Shown: positions 1 through 6,611, counted from the first letter of the stretch. The stretch is DNA of 7,972 nt from UBA2136 sp047635695 (GCA_047635695.1 JBLILN010000036.1:1-7972), one strand, 5' to 3'. The notes: generated by a model from the letters alone, not told the origin. Program-made: numbers and translations.

Positions 1-84
1 CTTTAACATCCTGTATATTTTTATGCAGTGGCTTATTAAAAAAAACCGATAAAAATATGCAAAAAAACTGACACTCCCTCCCTG

Positions 85-113
85 TTAACATAAAAAAACG
101 TTGTATACATAAT
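85..113 (+). promoter_or_regulatory. sigma-70-like promoter for the 184-aa gene
   Basis: TTAACA (85-90, 5/6 match to the -35 consensus) and CATAAT (108-113, 5/6 match to the -10 consensus) are separated by exactly 17 bp. The predicted start near 120 gives a leader of about 59 nt before the ATG at 179. A GTATAC palindrome (103-108) abuts the -10 box. This is the best promoter candidate upstream of the gene; it is a match by eye, not an experimental assignment. Confidence 0.6.
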
Positions 114-178
114 TGTTTTTATTAAAACTAATACTAACAACCTAAATAAGAGGGATAATAAAAGAGGTGTCATCATAG

Positions 179-733
179 ATGTCCGAGACTTATAAAGACA
201 ACGAAATACTAAACGTTCTACAAAAAATGACCAACCGAAAAAAGCTTTCCTTTACAATTGGTTGCCTTGAAAGGCTAGATGCCGCATTATTATTTAATAA
301 TAGCGACGCGCTACTATTTGTGGACACATTAATGGTCATGAAAACATACATAGATGGGGCTACCCACAAAGCAGAGATCGACGCGCTGATTACCTATATC
401 GCTCCGAGGTGCGGCGTTTTACATCAAACAGCGTCAGGAAAACCACACCTGATAAAGGACCAATACAATGCCCATGCCCGCTCATATGCCGCCGACGCTA
501 TCTATGCAGGTGCTGAATTTGTTTATCACTACCTTGCCAGTGAGAATTGTCCGATGAATGTCATGCATGTACTGGAAAATATATGTTTATCACAAAAATG
601 GCACGCAAAGAACTGTAGCCAAACCGTTGACAGGGAAAAAATGTGGCAATTACACTTTGCGGAAAGCTTATTAAATAATAAGGAAAAAGAACCAGTCTCT
701 GCCAACGTGGTTCAACTTCATAAACAGGACTAA
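179..733 (+). CDS. hypothetical protein, 184 aa, unrecognised
   Basis: I do not recognise this protein. The ATG at 179 is preceded by a purine-rich AGAGGTG (163-169) at normal spacing, and a consensus-like promoter lies 66 nt upstream, so start and expression are well supported. The product is predicted soluble, with no signal peptide or membrane segment. It looks mostly helical: residues 8-20 and 28-60 are amphipathic, and an aromatic- and alanine-rich stretch covers about 100-120 (QYNAHARSYAADAIYAGAEF). There are several cysteines (29, 78, 124, 136, 146) but no CxxC zinc motif. The C-terminal ~20 residues are polar and probably disordered. The TAA stop (731-733) shares two bases with the TAG stop of the convergent gene at 730, so the two transcripts meet tail to tail with no terminator between them. 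Function unknown. Confidence 0.82.
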   Translation: MSETYKDNEILNVLQKMTNRKKLSFTIGCLERLDAALLFNNSDALLFVDTLMVMKTYIDGATHKAEIDALITYIAPRCGVLHQTASGKPHLIKDQYNAHARSYAADAIYAGAEFVYHYLASENCPMNVMHVLENICLSQKWHAKNCSQTVDREKMWQLHFAESLLNNKEKEPVSANVVQLHKQD

Positions 734-2337
734 TCTATTGTCGTTGTAACATCGACCGTTGTGAAACTAACCTCGGTCGTTTTTGATAGGTCGACCATTT
801 CATTTACACTTGTCGTTGTCACATCCGCCGTGAGAGACACGTCGGCAACTTCTTCTAAAGCGTCTACTGTCGCTGACACATCAACTGTCTTTGTGGCATC
901 CAACATTGCGCTTACATCTGTCGCTGTCACATCTACTGTGAGAGACACATCTCTCATTTCTGTTGGAACAGTCTCTACCTTTATAACGTCTAATGTTTCT
1001 GTGACGTCCGCTGTTGGTGAAACAGCTATACTTACTGATGACACGTCAACCACAGCAGGAATAGTGCTTAACGTTACCGTTGAGACTTCGTCTACTACGT
1101 CGGTCGCCGATATATCCGTCACAGATACATCTGTTATAGACACAGGCATCGCTTCTGTCATTGGGGCTGTGTCTAGCGGTACGGATGAAACCATGTCTTC
1201 CAGCACTGGTACGTCACGTGGCACTATATTCGGTATAACGTCAATAAGGCTGGTTATAGAAGGTATGTTAGCGATAATAGGTATGCCATTAAAGAGAAGC
1301 GCTTGATTGGCGGTCTTAATATTAAATTCAAATTGACTCATAGATGGTTTGAATGGCATAGAAAAAGGCAATGTATGATCGCCCGTTTTATTTAATAAAA
1401 CGTCTGCGTTTTTAAAGGCAAGCTTCAATTCACCTTGAGGTTTCATGTTTTTATTGATCGACACATCGCCCGAAACTTCACCTGAAAACTCACCAATATG
1501 AATGTCAAATCTTTCTATATTGAAAAGGCTTTTATGTTGAGACATTTGACGTGTTTGCTTATGGAGCGCTTTCTTTAAGGGTACAAGGTTAAGTTCTTCT
1601 TCACGCGCATCAAGCTCTGCAATTGCCTTTAAAGCACTAGCAACTTCACCCATATTTGGAAAATCATTTAAATTGAAAACCATTTTCAAAAGGTCAACCG
1701 TAAGGCTATTTTCACCTTTTAGGTCAAAAAATGTCGCACCCGTTACTTCAATGTCTTCATGAATATTTAGCAAAGCATTTTTTTGATTTTTAACAAGGTT
1801 AACCGCCAAACCATTAATGGTGAGCATACGGTGGTTAGAAAGTTCTTCTGTTGTCGTGTAAAAGTCAATATCGCTTGCAATACCCTTATAGCTCACATGA
1901 TCAGAAAGAATACCTTCACCGATAGACCTGACAACATTCAAAGAAACAGAAACTTCTTTCTCTTTTGATTCAACTGTAAAAACACCTTCGAAATCAGAAA
2001 TTTCAGTGCGGTATGGAATTGCTTTATTAAACAACGCCTGTGGAATATCTTTTAGTGAAACGAATACTTTATTTTCGCCGTAAAATACCGCGCTCGCCTT
2101 GGCTTCATTTTGTACAACGTCAAAACGTATATTTTCTAACGTAAAGCCTACTTTAAAAGGATAACCATAAGAAACAAGTTCATATGACACTTCAATATTT
2201 TTATTTCTTTTTTCCATTTTAGCAATGTTTTGCTGTAATGCGGCTTCCAGTTTATTTTGTGTCATTTGCCAAGCAACGTGCCAAGCACCAGCAAGCACAA
2301 TGCAGAAAACCAATAGAAAAGAAAAACGTTTTGTCAT
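730..2337 (-). CDS. DUF2125-like envelope protein with repetitive Ser/Thr/Val tail
   Basis: This 535-aa protein begins with a short basic N-terminus and one hydrophobic segment (about residues 4-20), a signal peptide or signal anchor that places the rest in the periplasm. The following region, with VSYELVSYGYPFKVGFTLENIRF at about 50-73, and the beta-rich body to about residue 350 resemble alphaproteobacterial DUF2125 proteins, whose function is unknown. From about residue 392 to the end it becomes low-complexity Ser/Thr/Val/Asp sequence with recurrent DVS and DVT motifs, including two tandem 36-residue units (463-498 and 499-534). I chose the ATG at 2335-2337: AAGGG (2347-2351) lies 9 nt upstream. 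An in-frame TTG three codons earlier abuts that SD with no spacing. A candidate extended -10 within an inverted repeat lies about 40 bp upstream. The family call is from pattern recognition; the tail is unlike the conserved domain and may be a late accretion. Confidence 0.75.
   Translation of the reverse strand: MTKRFSFLLVFCIVLAGAWHVAWQMTQNKLEAALQQNIAKMEKRNKNIEVSYELVSYGYPFKVGFTLENIRFDVVQNEAKASAVFYGENKVFVSLKDIPQALFNKAIPYRTEISDFEGVFTVESKEKEVSVSLNVVRSIGEGILSDHVSYKGIASDIDFYTTTEELSNHRMLTINGLAVNLVKNQKNALLNIHEDIEVTGATFFDLKGENSLTVDLLKMVFNLNDFPNMGEVASALKAIAELDAREEELNLVPLKKALHKQTRQMSQHKSLFNIERFDIHIGEFSGEVSGDVSINKNMKPQGELKLAFKNADVLLNKTGDHTLPFSMPFKPSMSQFEFNIKTANQALLFNGIPIIANIPSITSLIDVIPNIVPRDVPVLEDMVSSVPLDTAPMTEAMPVSITDVSVTDISATDVVDEVSTVTLSTIPAVVDVSSVSIAVSPTADVTETLDVIKVETVPTEMRDVSLTVDVTATDVSAMLDATKTVDVSATVDALEEVADVSLTADVTTTSVNEMVDLSKTTEVSFTTVDVTTTID
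736..951 (-). repeat. tandem 108-bp (36-codon) repeat in the C-terminal tail
   Basis: Two consecutive 108-nt units (844-951 and 736-843) encode related 36-residue segments starting DVSLTVDVTATDVS and DVSLTADVTTTSVN. The clearest nucleotide match is around TGTGAGAGACAC at 937-948 against its partner at 829-840, exactly 108 bp apart. Looser DVS/DVT repeats continue upstream to about 1164. The units have diverged, so this is an old internal duplication, not a recent slippage product. Confidence 0.8.
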
Positions 2338-2367
2338 AAAGTACAACCCTTAATTTATAATATCATC

Positions 2368-2383
2368 GGCATATATTATGCCA
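2368..2383 (-). promoter_or_regulatory. candidate extended -10 promoter inside a perfect inverted repeat
   Basis: GGCATA-TAT-TATGCC (2368-2382) is a perfect inverted repeat with 6-bp arms. Read on the minus strand, the same bases contain TGGCATAAT (2383 down to 2375), an extended -10 element (TGn plus CATAAT). I find no good -35. A start near 2368 would give a leader of about 30 nt for the DUF2125-like gene. A dimeric repressor binding here would cover the -10 box. Regulation is inferred from geometry only. Confidence 0.4.
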
Positions 2384-2489
2384 CATATTTACCTATGTAG
2401 GCGAATTTTCATTCAATTTCAAGCTTTGTACGATAAACTTGTGCATTTTTGTTTTTTTTGGTATACATATACGGCAATCTTTTATCTGT

Positions 2490-2505
2490 TAAGTATTTAT
2501 ACTTA
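2490..2505 (+). promoter_or_regulatory. 16-bp palindromic operator-like site overlapping a -10 candidate
   Basis: TAAGTAT-TT-ATACTTA is a perfect inverted repeat with 7-bp arms. It includes TATACT (2498-2503), a 5/6 match to the -10 consensus placed for a start near 2510, about 28 nt before the cupin-like gene's ATG. No convincing -35 accompanies it. An alternative promoter is TTGTGC (2439-2444) with TATACA (2462-2467) at 17-bp spacing, which would put the palindrome in the 5' leader. Either way it is a plausible operator or leader hairpin. Confidence 0.4.
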
Positions 2506-2537
2506 CGTACTTTTTACATTTCTGGAGGACTCTCCTT

Positions 2538-3398
2538 ATGAAAACCCCTAAATACCCAACCCTGACCAAAAAAGGGTTTTTAACCAAACGTGGTCACGAT
2601 TTAAACCCAAAACTTATTTCACTGTTAAATAATGTTATTAGCGAATTACCGCACGGTCTACCTTTAACGGGTGACATACGTGGTGACTACGTACGAGACA
2701 TTTATATGCAACGATGCGAACAACAACAACCTGACCAACTTCAAACGCCGCTCACATACACTGATAGTGAAATGCGTGCGCTGTTATATGAAACAACCGC
2801 ACAAGGGCCTTTACGCCTTATAACGCGTCAAAATTCAAAAGATATAAATCAACCTCATGTCTATTTAGAACGTTACCCTGTATTTGAAACACCTGAAATA
2901 CTTTGTTATATCCATCACTTTCGTATGTCAGATGAACCACACATTCACAACCACCCTTGGCGTATGTCTAATAGTGTTATTTTAGCAGGTAATTACACAG
3001 AAATCCGTCCAAGTGACTTAAGTTCTATGACATTACGCAAAACACAGCGCCCTACGGGCAGCATGGGGTCGCTCAGCTTTGATGATTTACACCGTGTTCA
3101 ATTAGCCAAAAGCAATAACGGCGAACGTTCTGTATGGACCATGTTTATGCATTACCGCCACTGGGAACAAGGCTGGGGCTTTATAGAAGAAAACCCGTTT
3201 GAACATCAAGTATGGGATGACCTTGCAAATAACGGTAAAGGTTGTCTTAAAACAGTCGACGCATACCCATTTGTACCCAAAGAAGTTGGCGCAAGCCCTA
3301 AAGACTGGTGGCATTTACCAAAAGGTGAAAGTCGCTTCATAGGCAACGCCCAAAAACTACGGGAAAATTTTGGTTTAAGCAAAGAATCATATATGTAG
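2538..3398 (+). CDS. cupin-like metal-binding-type protein, phage-associated family
   Basis: A 286-aa soluble protein with a strong SD (GGAGG 2524-2528, 9 nt before the ATG). Residues 106-217 carry the pattern of a cupin-like family seen often in phages and prophages: a tyrosine-rich strand (HVYLERYP), IHHFRMSDEP, then HIHNHPW (135-141), an ILAGNYTE turn, LHRVQL (184-189) and VWTMF...WGF (199-215). By analogy with cupins, H135, H137, H139 and H185 are candidate metal ligands. The substrate is unknown for the family, and neither a reaction nor a metal can be read from the sequence. The first ~100 residues (basic, no membrane segment) and the region after 220 appear specific to this protein. 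It stands alone between its own promoter region and a terminator, with no phage structural genes nearby, so it may be domesticated or transferred cargo. Confidence 0.7.
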   Translation: MKTPKYPTLTKKGFLTKRGHDLNPKLISLLNNVISELPHGLPLTGDIRGDYVRDIYMQRCEQQQPDQLQTPLTYTDSEMRALLYETTAQGPLRLITRQNSKDINQPHVYLERYPVFETPEILCYIHHFRMSDEPHIHNHPWRMSNSVILAGNYTEIRPSDLSSMTLRKTQRPTGSMGSLSFDDLHRVQLAKSNNGERSVWTMFMHYRHWEQGWGFIEENPFEHQVWDDLANNGKGCLKTVDAYPFVPKEVGASPKDWWHLPKGESRFIGNAQKLRENFGLSKESYM

Positions 3399-3413
3399 CG
3401 TATAACGACAAGT

Positions 3414-3441
3414 AAAAAACACCCAAAAATGGGTGTTTTTT
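3414..3441. terminator. bidirectional rho-independent terminator
   Basis: An 11-bp stem, AAAAAACACCC (3414-3424) and GGGTGTTTTTT (3431-3441), closes a 6-nt loop, with an A-run on one side and a T-run on the other. It therefore works on both strands. It ends the cupin-like gene on the plus strand 16 nt after its stop, and the helicase/membrane-protein operon on the minus strand immediately after its TAA stop. Confidence 0.9.
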
Positions 3442-3816
3442 TTATGCTTTAAGGCCGTAAACAACCATCAAACAACCCATAATAGCCACCATTGCGCCGG
3501 CAACAATCCACAAATTAACTTTAGCTTGATCAACAACAATGGCCATAACTGTCATCCATAAAACAGTGAAAACAACAGTACCGACACCGCCAATAGCAGG
3601 GCCTGCAATGTCGTAAGCTTTGCCAACAAGGTAGTTAGCTGGACCAAAGAAAAGGGGGAAAGCAATAATAACGCGCAACAAACCATTTTCAGAAAAAGCG
3701 TAAAGGCCTGCAAAAAACTGTGGGTAAAGTAGGCTATTTAAAAAGGCGATACCAAGATAAACCATACCCATACCGAAGCCGCTTAAAACCAATGCCTGCA
3801 TCGTTATCATATTCAT
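3442..3816 (-). CDS. small four-helix integral membrane protein
   Basis: A 124-aa, very hydrophobic protein with four predicted membrane segments at about 7-27, 46-66, 72-94 and 102-121. The ATG at 3814-3816 is preceded by AAAGG (3826-3830) at 9 nt, and this SD lies just upstream of the stop of the helicase gene. The 17-nt gap and the lack of a terminator indicate co-transcription with the helicase as second gene. The size and glycine-rich last two helices (GPAIGGVGT, GAMVAIMG) recall small DMT/EamA-type four-helix transporters, but I see no diagnostic motif and give no substrate. It may have no functional link to the helicase. Transcription ends at the terminator overlapping its stop codon. 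Confidence 0.8.
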   Translation of the reverse strand: MNMITMQALVLSGFGMGMVYLGIAFLNSLLYPQFFAGLYAFSENGLLRVIIAFPLFFGPANYLVGKAYDIAGPAIGGVGTVVFTVLWMTVMAIVVDQAKVNLWIVAGAMVAIMGCLMVVYGLKA

Positions 3817-3833
3817 ATATTTGTACCTTTTAT

Positions 3834-5153
3834 TTAACCCGTCAAATTGCTTTTTTGCTGTGCTGCGTAATTTTTAACAAAAGTTAAAATACGTTCATCG
3901 CATTTTATATCCCTTGCATTAATACGTGTTTTTAACGCAATTCTATCAAAATGTCTACATCTAGAAAGAGCGACATATAGTTGACCCGCAGCAAAAGCGC
4001 CGTAACCAAGGTCAATAATAGCGCTATCGAGGGTTTTACCCTGTGATTTATGAATAGTGATCGCCCATGCCAAAATAAGCGGGTACTGGCTAAAGCTGCC
4101 CACCTCTTCTTCCTTTAATTTATCCTCTTCTTCGTCAAAGCTATAATGGATAGAAGGCCATTTTTCTTTTTTAACTTGGTAACGCCTTGGCACCCCGCCC
4201 TTCATAATTTCCACCTCAACATTTTTAAGGCTTAAATTAACAATGCGGCCGATAGTACCGTTTACCCAACGTTTTTCGGGGTCATTTTTAACAAACATCA
4301 CCTGTGCATTTTCTTTTAAAACCAAACGTTCTGGGCAAGGCAGGCGCCCTTTTGCTTTATCAAAATCACCCTTAACAGCTGCTTTAAAAGTAAAAGGTGT
4401 TTCTTCAATGTCTGCAATGCGTTTTTTGTTAATGCCGTCGGCAATTTTATTGGTTGAGCACAAGGTTACACTTTTTTCGTAATCGTCTAAGTCAACGCCA
4501 TAGCGCTGGTTTAAATAGTCTAAAATACCCGCATGTTTTTGCCCCACACGCACACGGTTAAGTATATTAATAAATTCGTCTTCTTCTTGGCGGAAAATGT
4601 TATTAAAGCGCACAAGTTTAAAGTCGTCCATATCGAAGCTATGCGCATCGAAGAAAAAAGGTGAGTTATAAAAACGGCTGAAATATTCTTCTTCTTGCCC
4701 TGTAATCACTGGTGGTAATTGAAACAAGTCGCCGATGACACAAATTTGCACGCCGCCAAAAGGTGTTCCCTTTATAGGGCCATTCACACGTAATACTTTT
4801 TCGAGGCCGTCTAGAACGTCGGCACGTACCATTGAAACTTCATCGATAATAACAAGTTCAATTTCTTCGTATGTTTTTTTATTGCGGCGACGACCGATAG
4901 AAGCCACATCGACAAACCTTGCACCTAAACCAAAAAATGAGTGGATAGTTTGCCCACGTACATTAAGCGCACTCACGCCCGTCGGGGCAACAACAACAAC
5001 GCTCTTTTTTGTATTTTTACGAAAATGGTCCAGAAACGTTGATTTACCTGTCCCCGCTTTACCGGTAATAAACAAGTTTTGCTGTGTATGCTCTAAGGTT
5101 TCAAAGGCGTCTTCAAATTCACTGGTGAGCAATATATTTTCGCTAGAAATCAT
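3834..5153 (-). CDS. PIF1/RecD-type superfamily 1B DNA helicase
   Basis: A 439-aa protein with all core SF1B helicase motifs in order: Walker A GKAGTGKST (31-39), motif Ia APTGVSALNVRGQTIHSFF (56-74), Walker B VIIDEVSMV (101-109, with D104 and E105), motif III GDLFQLPPV (141-149), motif IV FRQ (187-189), motif V ITIHKSQGKT (366-375) and motif VI YVALSRC (393-399). Family members use ATP to unwind DNA 5' to 3' and act in the cytoplasm in replication, recombination or G-quadruplex processing. It is a compact, essentially core-only member, lacking the N-terminal barrel and long C-terminus of RecD2. No Shine-Dalgarno precedes the ATG at 5151-5153. A strong promoter places the transcription start at or within a base or two of this codon, so the mRNA is probably leaderless. 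The start is also supported by the usual ~30 residues before Walker A. First gene of a two-gene operon. Confidence 0.93.
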   Translation of the reverse strand: MISSENILLTSEFEDAFETLEHTQQNLFITGKAGTGKSTFLDHFRKNTKKSVVVVAPTGVSALNVRGQTIHSFFGLGARFVDVASIGRRRNKKTYEEIELVIIDEVSMVRADVLDGLEKVLRVNGPIKGTPFGGVQICVIGDLFQLPPVITGQEEEYFSRFYNSPFFFDAHSFDMDDFKLVRFNNIFRQEEDEFINILNRVRVGQKHAGILDYLNQRYGVDLDDYEKSVTLCSTNKIADGINKKRIADIEETPFTFKAAVKGDFDKAKGRLPCPERLVLKENAQVMFVKNDPEKRWVNGTIGRIVNLSLKNVEVEIMKGGVPRRYQVKKEKWPSIHYSFDEEEDKLKEEEVGSFSQYPLILAWAITIHKSQGKTLDSAIIDLGYGAFAAGQLYVALSRCRHFDRIALKTRINARDIKCDERILTFVKNYAAQQKSNLTG

Positions 5154-5161
5154 GGGGACAG

Positions 5162-5190
5162 ACTATAGCCGAGTTTATAGCCGCTGTCTA
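5162..5190 (-). promoter_or_regulatory. sigma-70-like promoter giving a leaderless helicase mRNA
   Basis: On the minus strand TAGACA (5190 down to 5185, 5/6) and TATAGT (5167 down to 5162, 5/6) are spaced by 17 bp. Only 8 nt (5161-5154) separate the -10 box from the ATG. Since transcription usually begins 6-9 nt after the -10, the message should start at or next to the A of ATG. This agrees with the absence of any Shine-Dalgarno in CTGTCCCC. Confidence 0.7.
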
Positions 5191-5198
5191 TCAGCCAC

Positions 5199-5225
5199 AA
5201 AAAATACACCCTCGGGTGCTTTTTT
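5199..5225. terminator. terminator-like hairpin between divergent promoters
   Basis: AAAAAA (5199-5204), a CACC/GGTG stem with CTCG loop (5207-5218) and TTTTTT (5220-5225) form a short, partly bidirectional intrinsic-terminator shape. It lies upstream of both promoters, so it does not end any annotated gene. It could insulate the two genes from each other's antisense or upstream transcription, or be a leftover from a lost gene. The GC stem is short (4-5 bp), so strength is uncertain. Confidence 0.5.
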
Positions 5226-5239
5226 ATTCAGATTATCTC

Positions 5240-5267
5240 TTGATAATTAATACACCTCATCTATAAT
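5240..5267 (+). promoter_or_regulatory. sigma-70-like promoter giving a leaderless hydrolase mRNA
   Basis: TTGATA (5240-5245, 5/6) and a perfect TATAAT (5262-5267) are 16 bp apart. The -10 is again followed by only 8 nt (CCCCCCAC) before the ATG at 5276. This leaves no room for a ribosome binding site, and none is seen. Confidence 0.72.
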
Positions 5268-5275
5268 CCCCCCAC

Positions 5276-6193
5276 ATGAAAAAAACACATACAGTACCAA
5301 CTATTCAACTCGCCGATAAGGGTTATGATCAGCTTTATAAGCAAGCACCTGCTTCTGCCAAGTATTTATTGCAAGAGTGGGCGACATATTTTGGGGACTG
5401 GCAACTTAAACGTGACGATTTTATTTCAAAGCTCATGCTTAAAAACAAAAACTTTGCTTACAAGACCGAACTTGAAGCAATAAAACCTGCCGTTGGCCTT
5501 TACAGTTTAAATTTCAATAGATACCTTGGCTGCACAACGGCTATTAAGGACGATATTTTTTACAGAACCCTCGATGTTTCTGCCCCTGCCCTTGGCACCA
5601 GTTTGCATAAAACAGAAAAAAACACACCTTATGGCACATATATCAATCTGACATGGCCAGGCTTTGTTGGCGTTGCCACAGCCTACGCCCCTAAGCGTTT
5701 TGCCCTTGCTTATAATGAAGCACCACAGCCAGTCGGCTGGCTTTTGAATATTATTAAAATAATTTTTAGTAAGGATATCCCGCCACTTTGGTTAACAAGG
5801 CAGGTGCTAGAAAACTGTAAAAACTATGACCAAGCAAAAGAAATGCTCATAAATACGCCCCTCTGCACAAATGCGATTTATACGTTAATGGGCATGACAG
5901 GTGAAGGATGTATTATCGAACGCACTGCTAATGAAGCTAAAGTGCGAGAGTTAAGCGAACAAGGCTATGTGAGTGCCGGCAACCACTGGCAAAATGATAC
6001 ATTTAAAGGCCGTGTTGCCACATCTAAAAAATCGTCATACGAGCGCTGTATTTTCATGGAAAAATTCTTACGTCAAAAAGACGCATCAACAGCAAAGCCT
6101 TTTGCATGGCTTAAACAGCCCATAGCAGGCGACACCACCCGCTTCGCTTGTGAAATAAAGAAAGAAGGCCATATAAATATCAGAACTTTATAG
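5276..6193 (+). CDS. Ntn-hydrolase-fold amidase, penicillin acyltransferase/NAAA-like
   Basis: A 305-aa protein resembling the C45 (acyl-CoA:6-aminopenicillanate acyltransferase) and choloylglycine hydrolase/NAAA groups. Cues in order are LGCTTA with candidate nucleophile Cys86, FYRTLD (R97, D100; the RNxD-like position), NLTWPGFVGVATA (124-136), ALAYNEAP (143-150; N147), WLTRQVLENCKNYDQAKEML (172-191), TPLCTNAIYTLMG (194-206), ERT (215-217) and SAGNHWQ (233-239; N236, H237). Members cleave or transfer linear amide (acyl) bonds, and the Cys becomes N-terminal after self-cleavage. Here that would free an 85-residue propeptide. There is no signal peptide, so it should act in the cytoplasm. The substrate cannot be inferred. 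The ATG has no SD and sits 8 nt from a perfect -10, so translation is probably leaderless. The last 20 codons recur as a relic at 6612-6674. No terminator follows, so read-through into the next gene is possible. Confidence 0.72.
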   Translation: MKKTHTVPTIQLADKGYDQLYKQAPASAKYLLQEWATYFGDWQLKRDDFISKLMLKNKNFAYKTELEAIKPAVGLYSLNFNRYLGCTTAIKDDIFYRTLDVSAPALGTSLHKTEKNTPYGTYINLTWPGFVGVATAYAPKRFALAYNEAPQPVGWLLNIIKIIFSKDIPPLWLTRQVLENCKNYDQAKEMLINTPLCTNAIYTLMGMTGEGCIIERTANEAKVRELSEQGYVSAGNHWQNDTFKGRVATSKKSSYERCIFMEKFLRQKDASTAKPFAWLKQPIAGDTTRFACEIKKEGHINIRTL

Positions 6194-6220
6194 TAAATAA
6201 GCCTTGTTATTACACAAACA

Positions 6221-6275
6221 GTATACTATATATTAATAAGATACACCTATCCCTCCATGTCGGAGGCTACCTTTT
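6221..6275 (+). promoter_or_regulatory. conserved 55-nt leader element, copy 1
   Basis: This block from GTATAC to CTTTT matches 6701-6755 at 54 of 55 positions; the only difference is A6238 against G6718. It carries -10-like TATACT and TATATA boxes; with TTGTTA (6203-6208) as a weak -35, TATATA (6226-6231) is spaced by 17 bp. Downstream is a hairpin of CCTCC (6252-6256) and GGAGG (6262-6266) with loop ATGTC. The internal GGAGG is 21 nt from the ATG, too far to be the SD. The true SD AGGAG (6277-6281) lies just outside the conserved block. I read it as promoter plus a structured 5' leader; no known riboswitch class is recognised. Confidence 0.65.
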
Positions 6276-6287
6276 CAGGAGAGCATT

Positions 6288-6611
6288 ATGCCCAACAAAC
6301 AAAACCTCTTAGACCATGACAGTTTAATACAAAAAATTGAAGCATTGGCAGGCGAAACGTTAAAACATCAATCCATGTTAACATTCTATATTTCTAGAAA
6401 AAAGAGCCTTATTTGGTTTGATGTAAAGGATATTAACGAAGCAAAGAAAAAATTATCGTCACTGATGAAAAATGATGAGTTTAAAACATTATTACAAGAC
6501 TATTCACAAGGGGAATCTACTATTTCAATTGTTAAGATCGACACGCCTAACAATACATACCCAGAAATCCCTGCATGTCATCCTCTTTTTCATATTAAAA
6601 CACCATGTTAA
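6288..6611 (+). CDS. hypothetical protein, 107 aa, unrecognised
   Basis: The ATG at 6288 has a good SD (AGGAG 6277-6281, 6 nt away) downstream of the conserved 55-nt leader. The protein is soluble and lysine-rich, with an apparent helix (10-29), two strands (31-36, 41-46), a helix (48-72) and a strand (76-85), then an irregular tail ending in PACHPLFHIKTPC. No signal peptide, membrane segment or known motif is seen. Its TAA stop (6609-6611) is immediately followed, in the same frame, by the 20-codon relic of the hydrolase gene. The C-terminus may therefore have been set by the rearrangement that left the relic, and the natural end could differ in relatives. Function unknown. Confidence 0.7.
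   Translation: MPNKQNLLDHDSLIQKIEALAGETLKHQSMLTFYISRKKSLIWFDVKDINEAKKKLSSLMKNDEFKTLLQDYSQGESTISIVKIDTPNNTYPEIPACHPLFHIKTPC

Noticed and set aside
1..84. Possible end of an upstream gene at the window edge
   Set aside because: No supportable reading frame or terminator hairpin is visible; the stretch is AT-rich with only A-runs.
761..1306. 181-codon plus-strand frame antisense to the DUF2125-like tail
   Set aside because: It is the shadow of the low-complexity repeat, has no SD or known fold, and the opposite frame is continuous with a signal-bearing conserved-looking domain.
2338..2346. TTG start for the DUF2125-like gene, three codons upstream of the ATG
   Set aside because: The SD AAGGG directly abuts the TTG, while it is 9 nt from the ATG at 2337.
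4735..5250. 171-codon plus-strand frame opposite the helicase
   Set aside because: It is antisense to conserved helicase motifs and crosses the divergent promoter region; no SD seen.
6221..6275. Match of the repeated leader to a named riboswitch class
   Set aside because: The short 5-bp hairpin with an ATGTC loop does not fit any class I can recall with confidence, so none is claimed.
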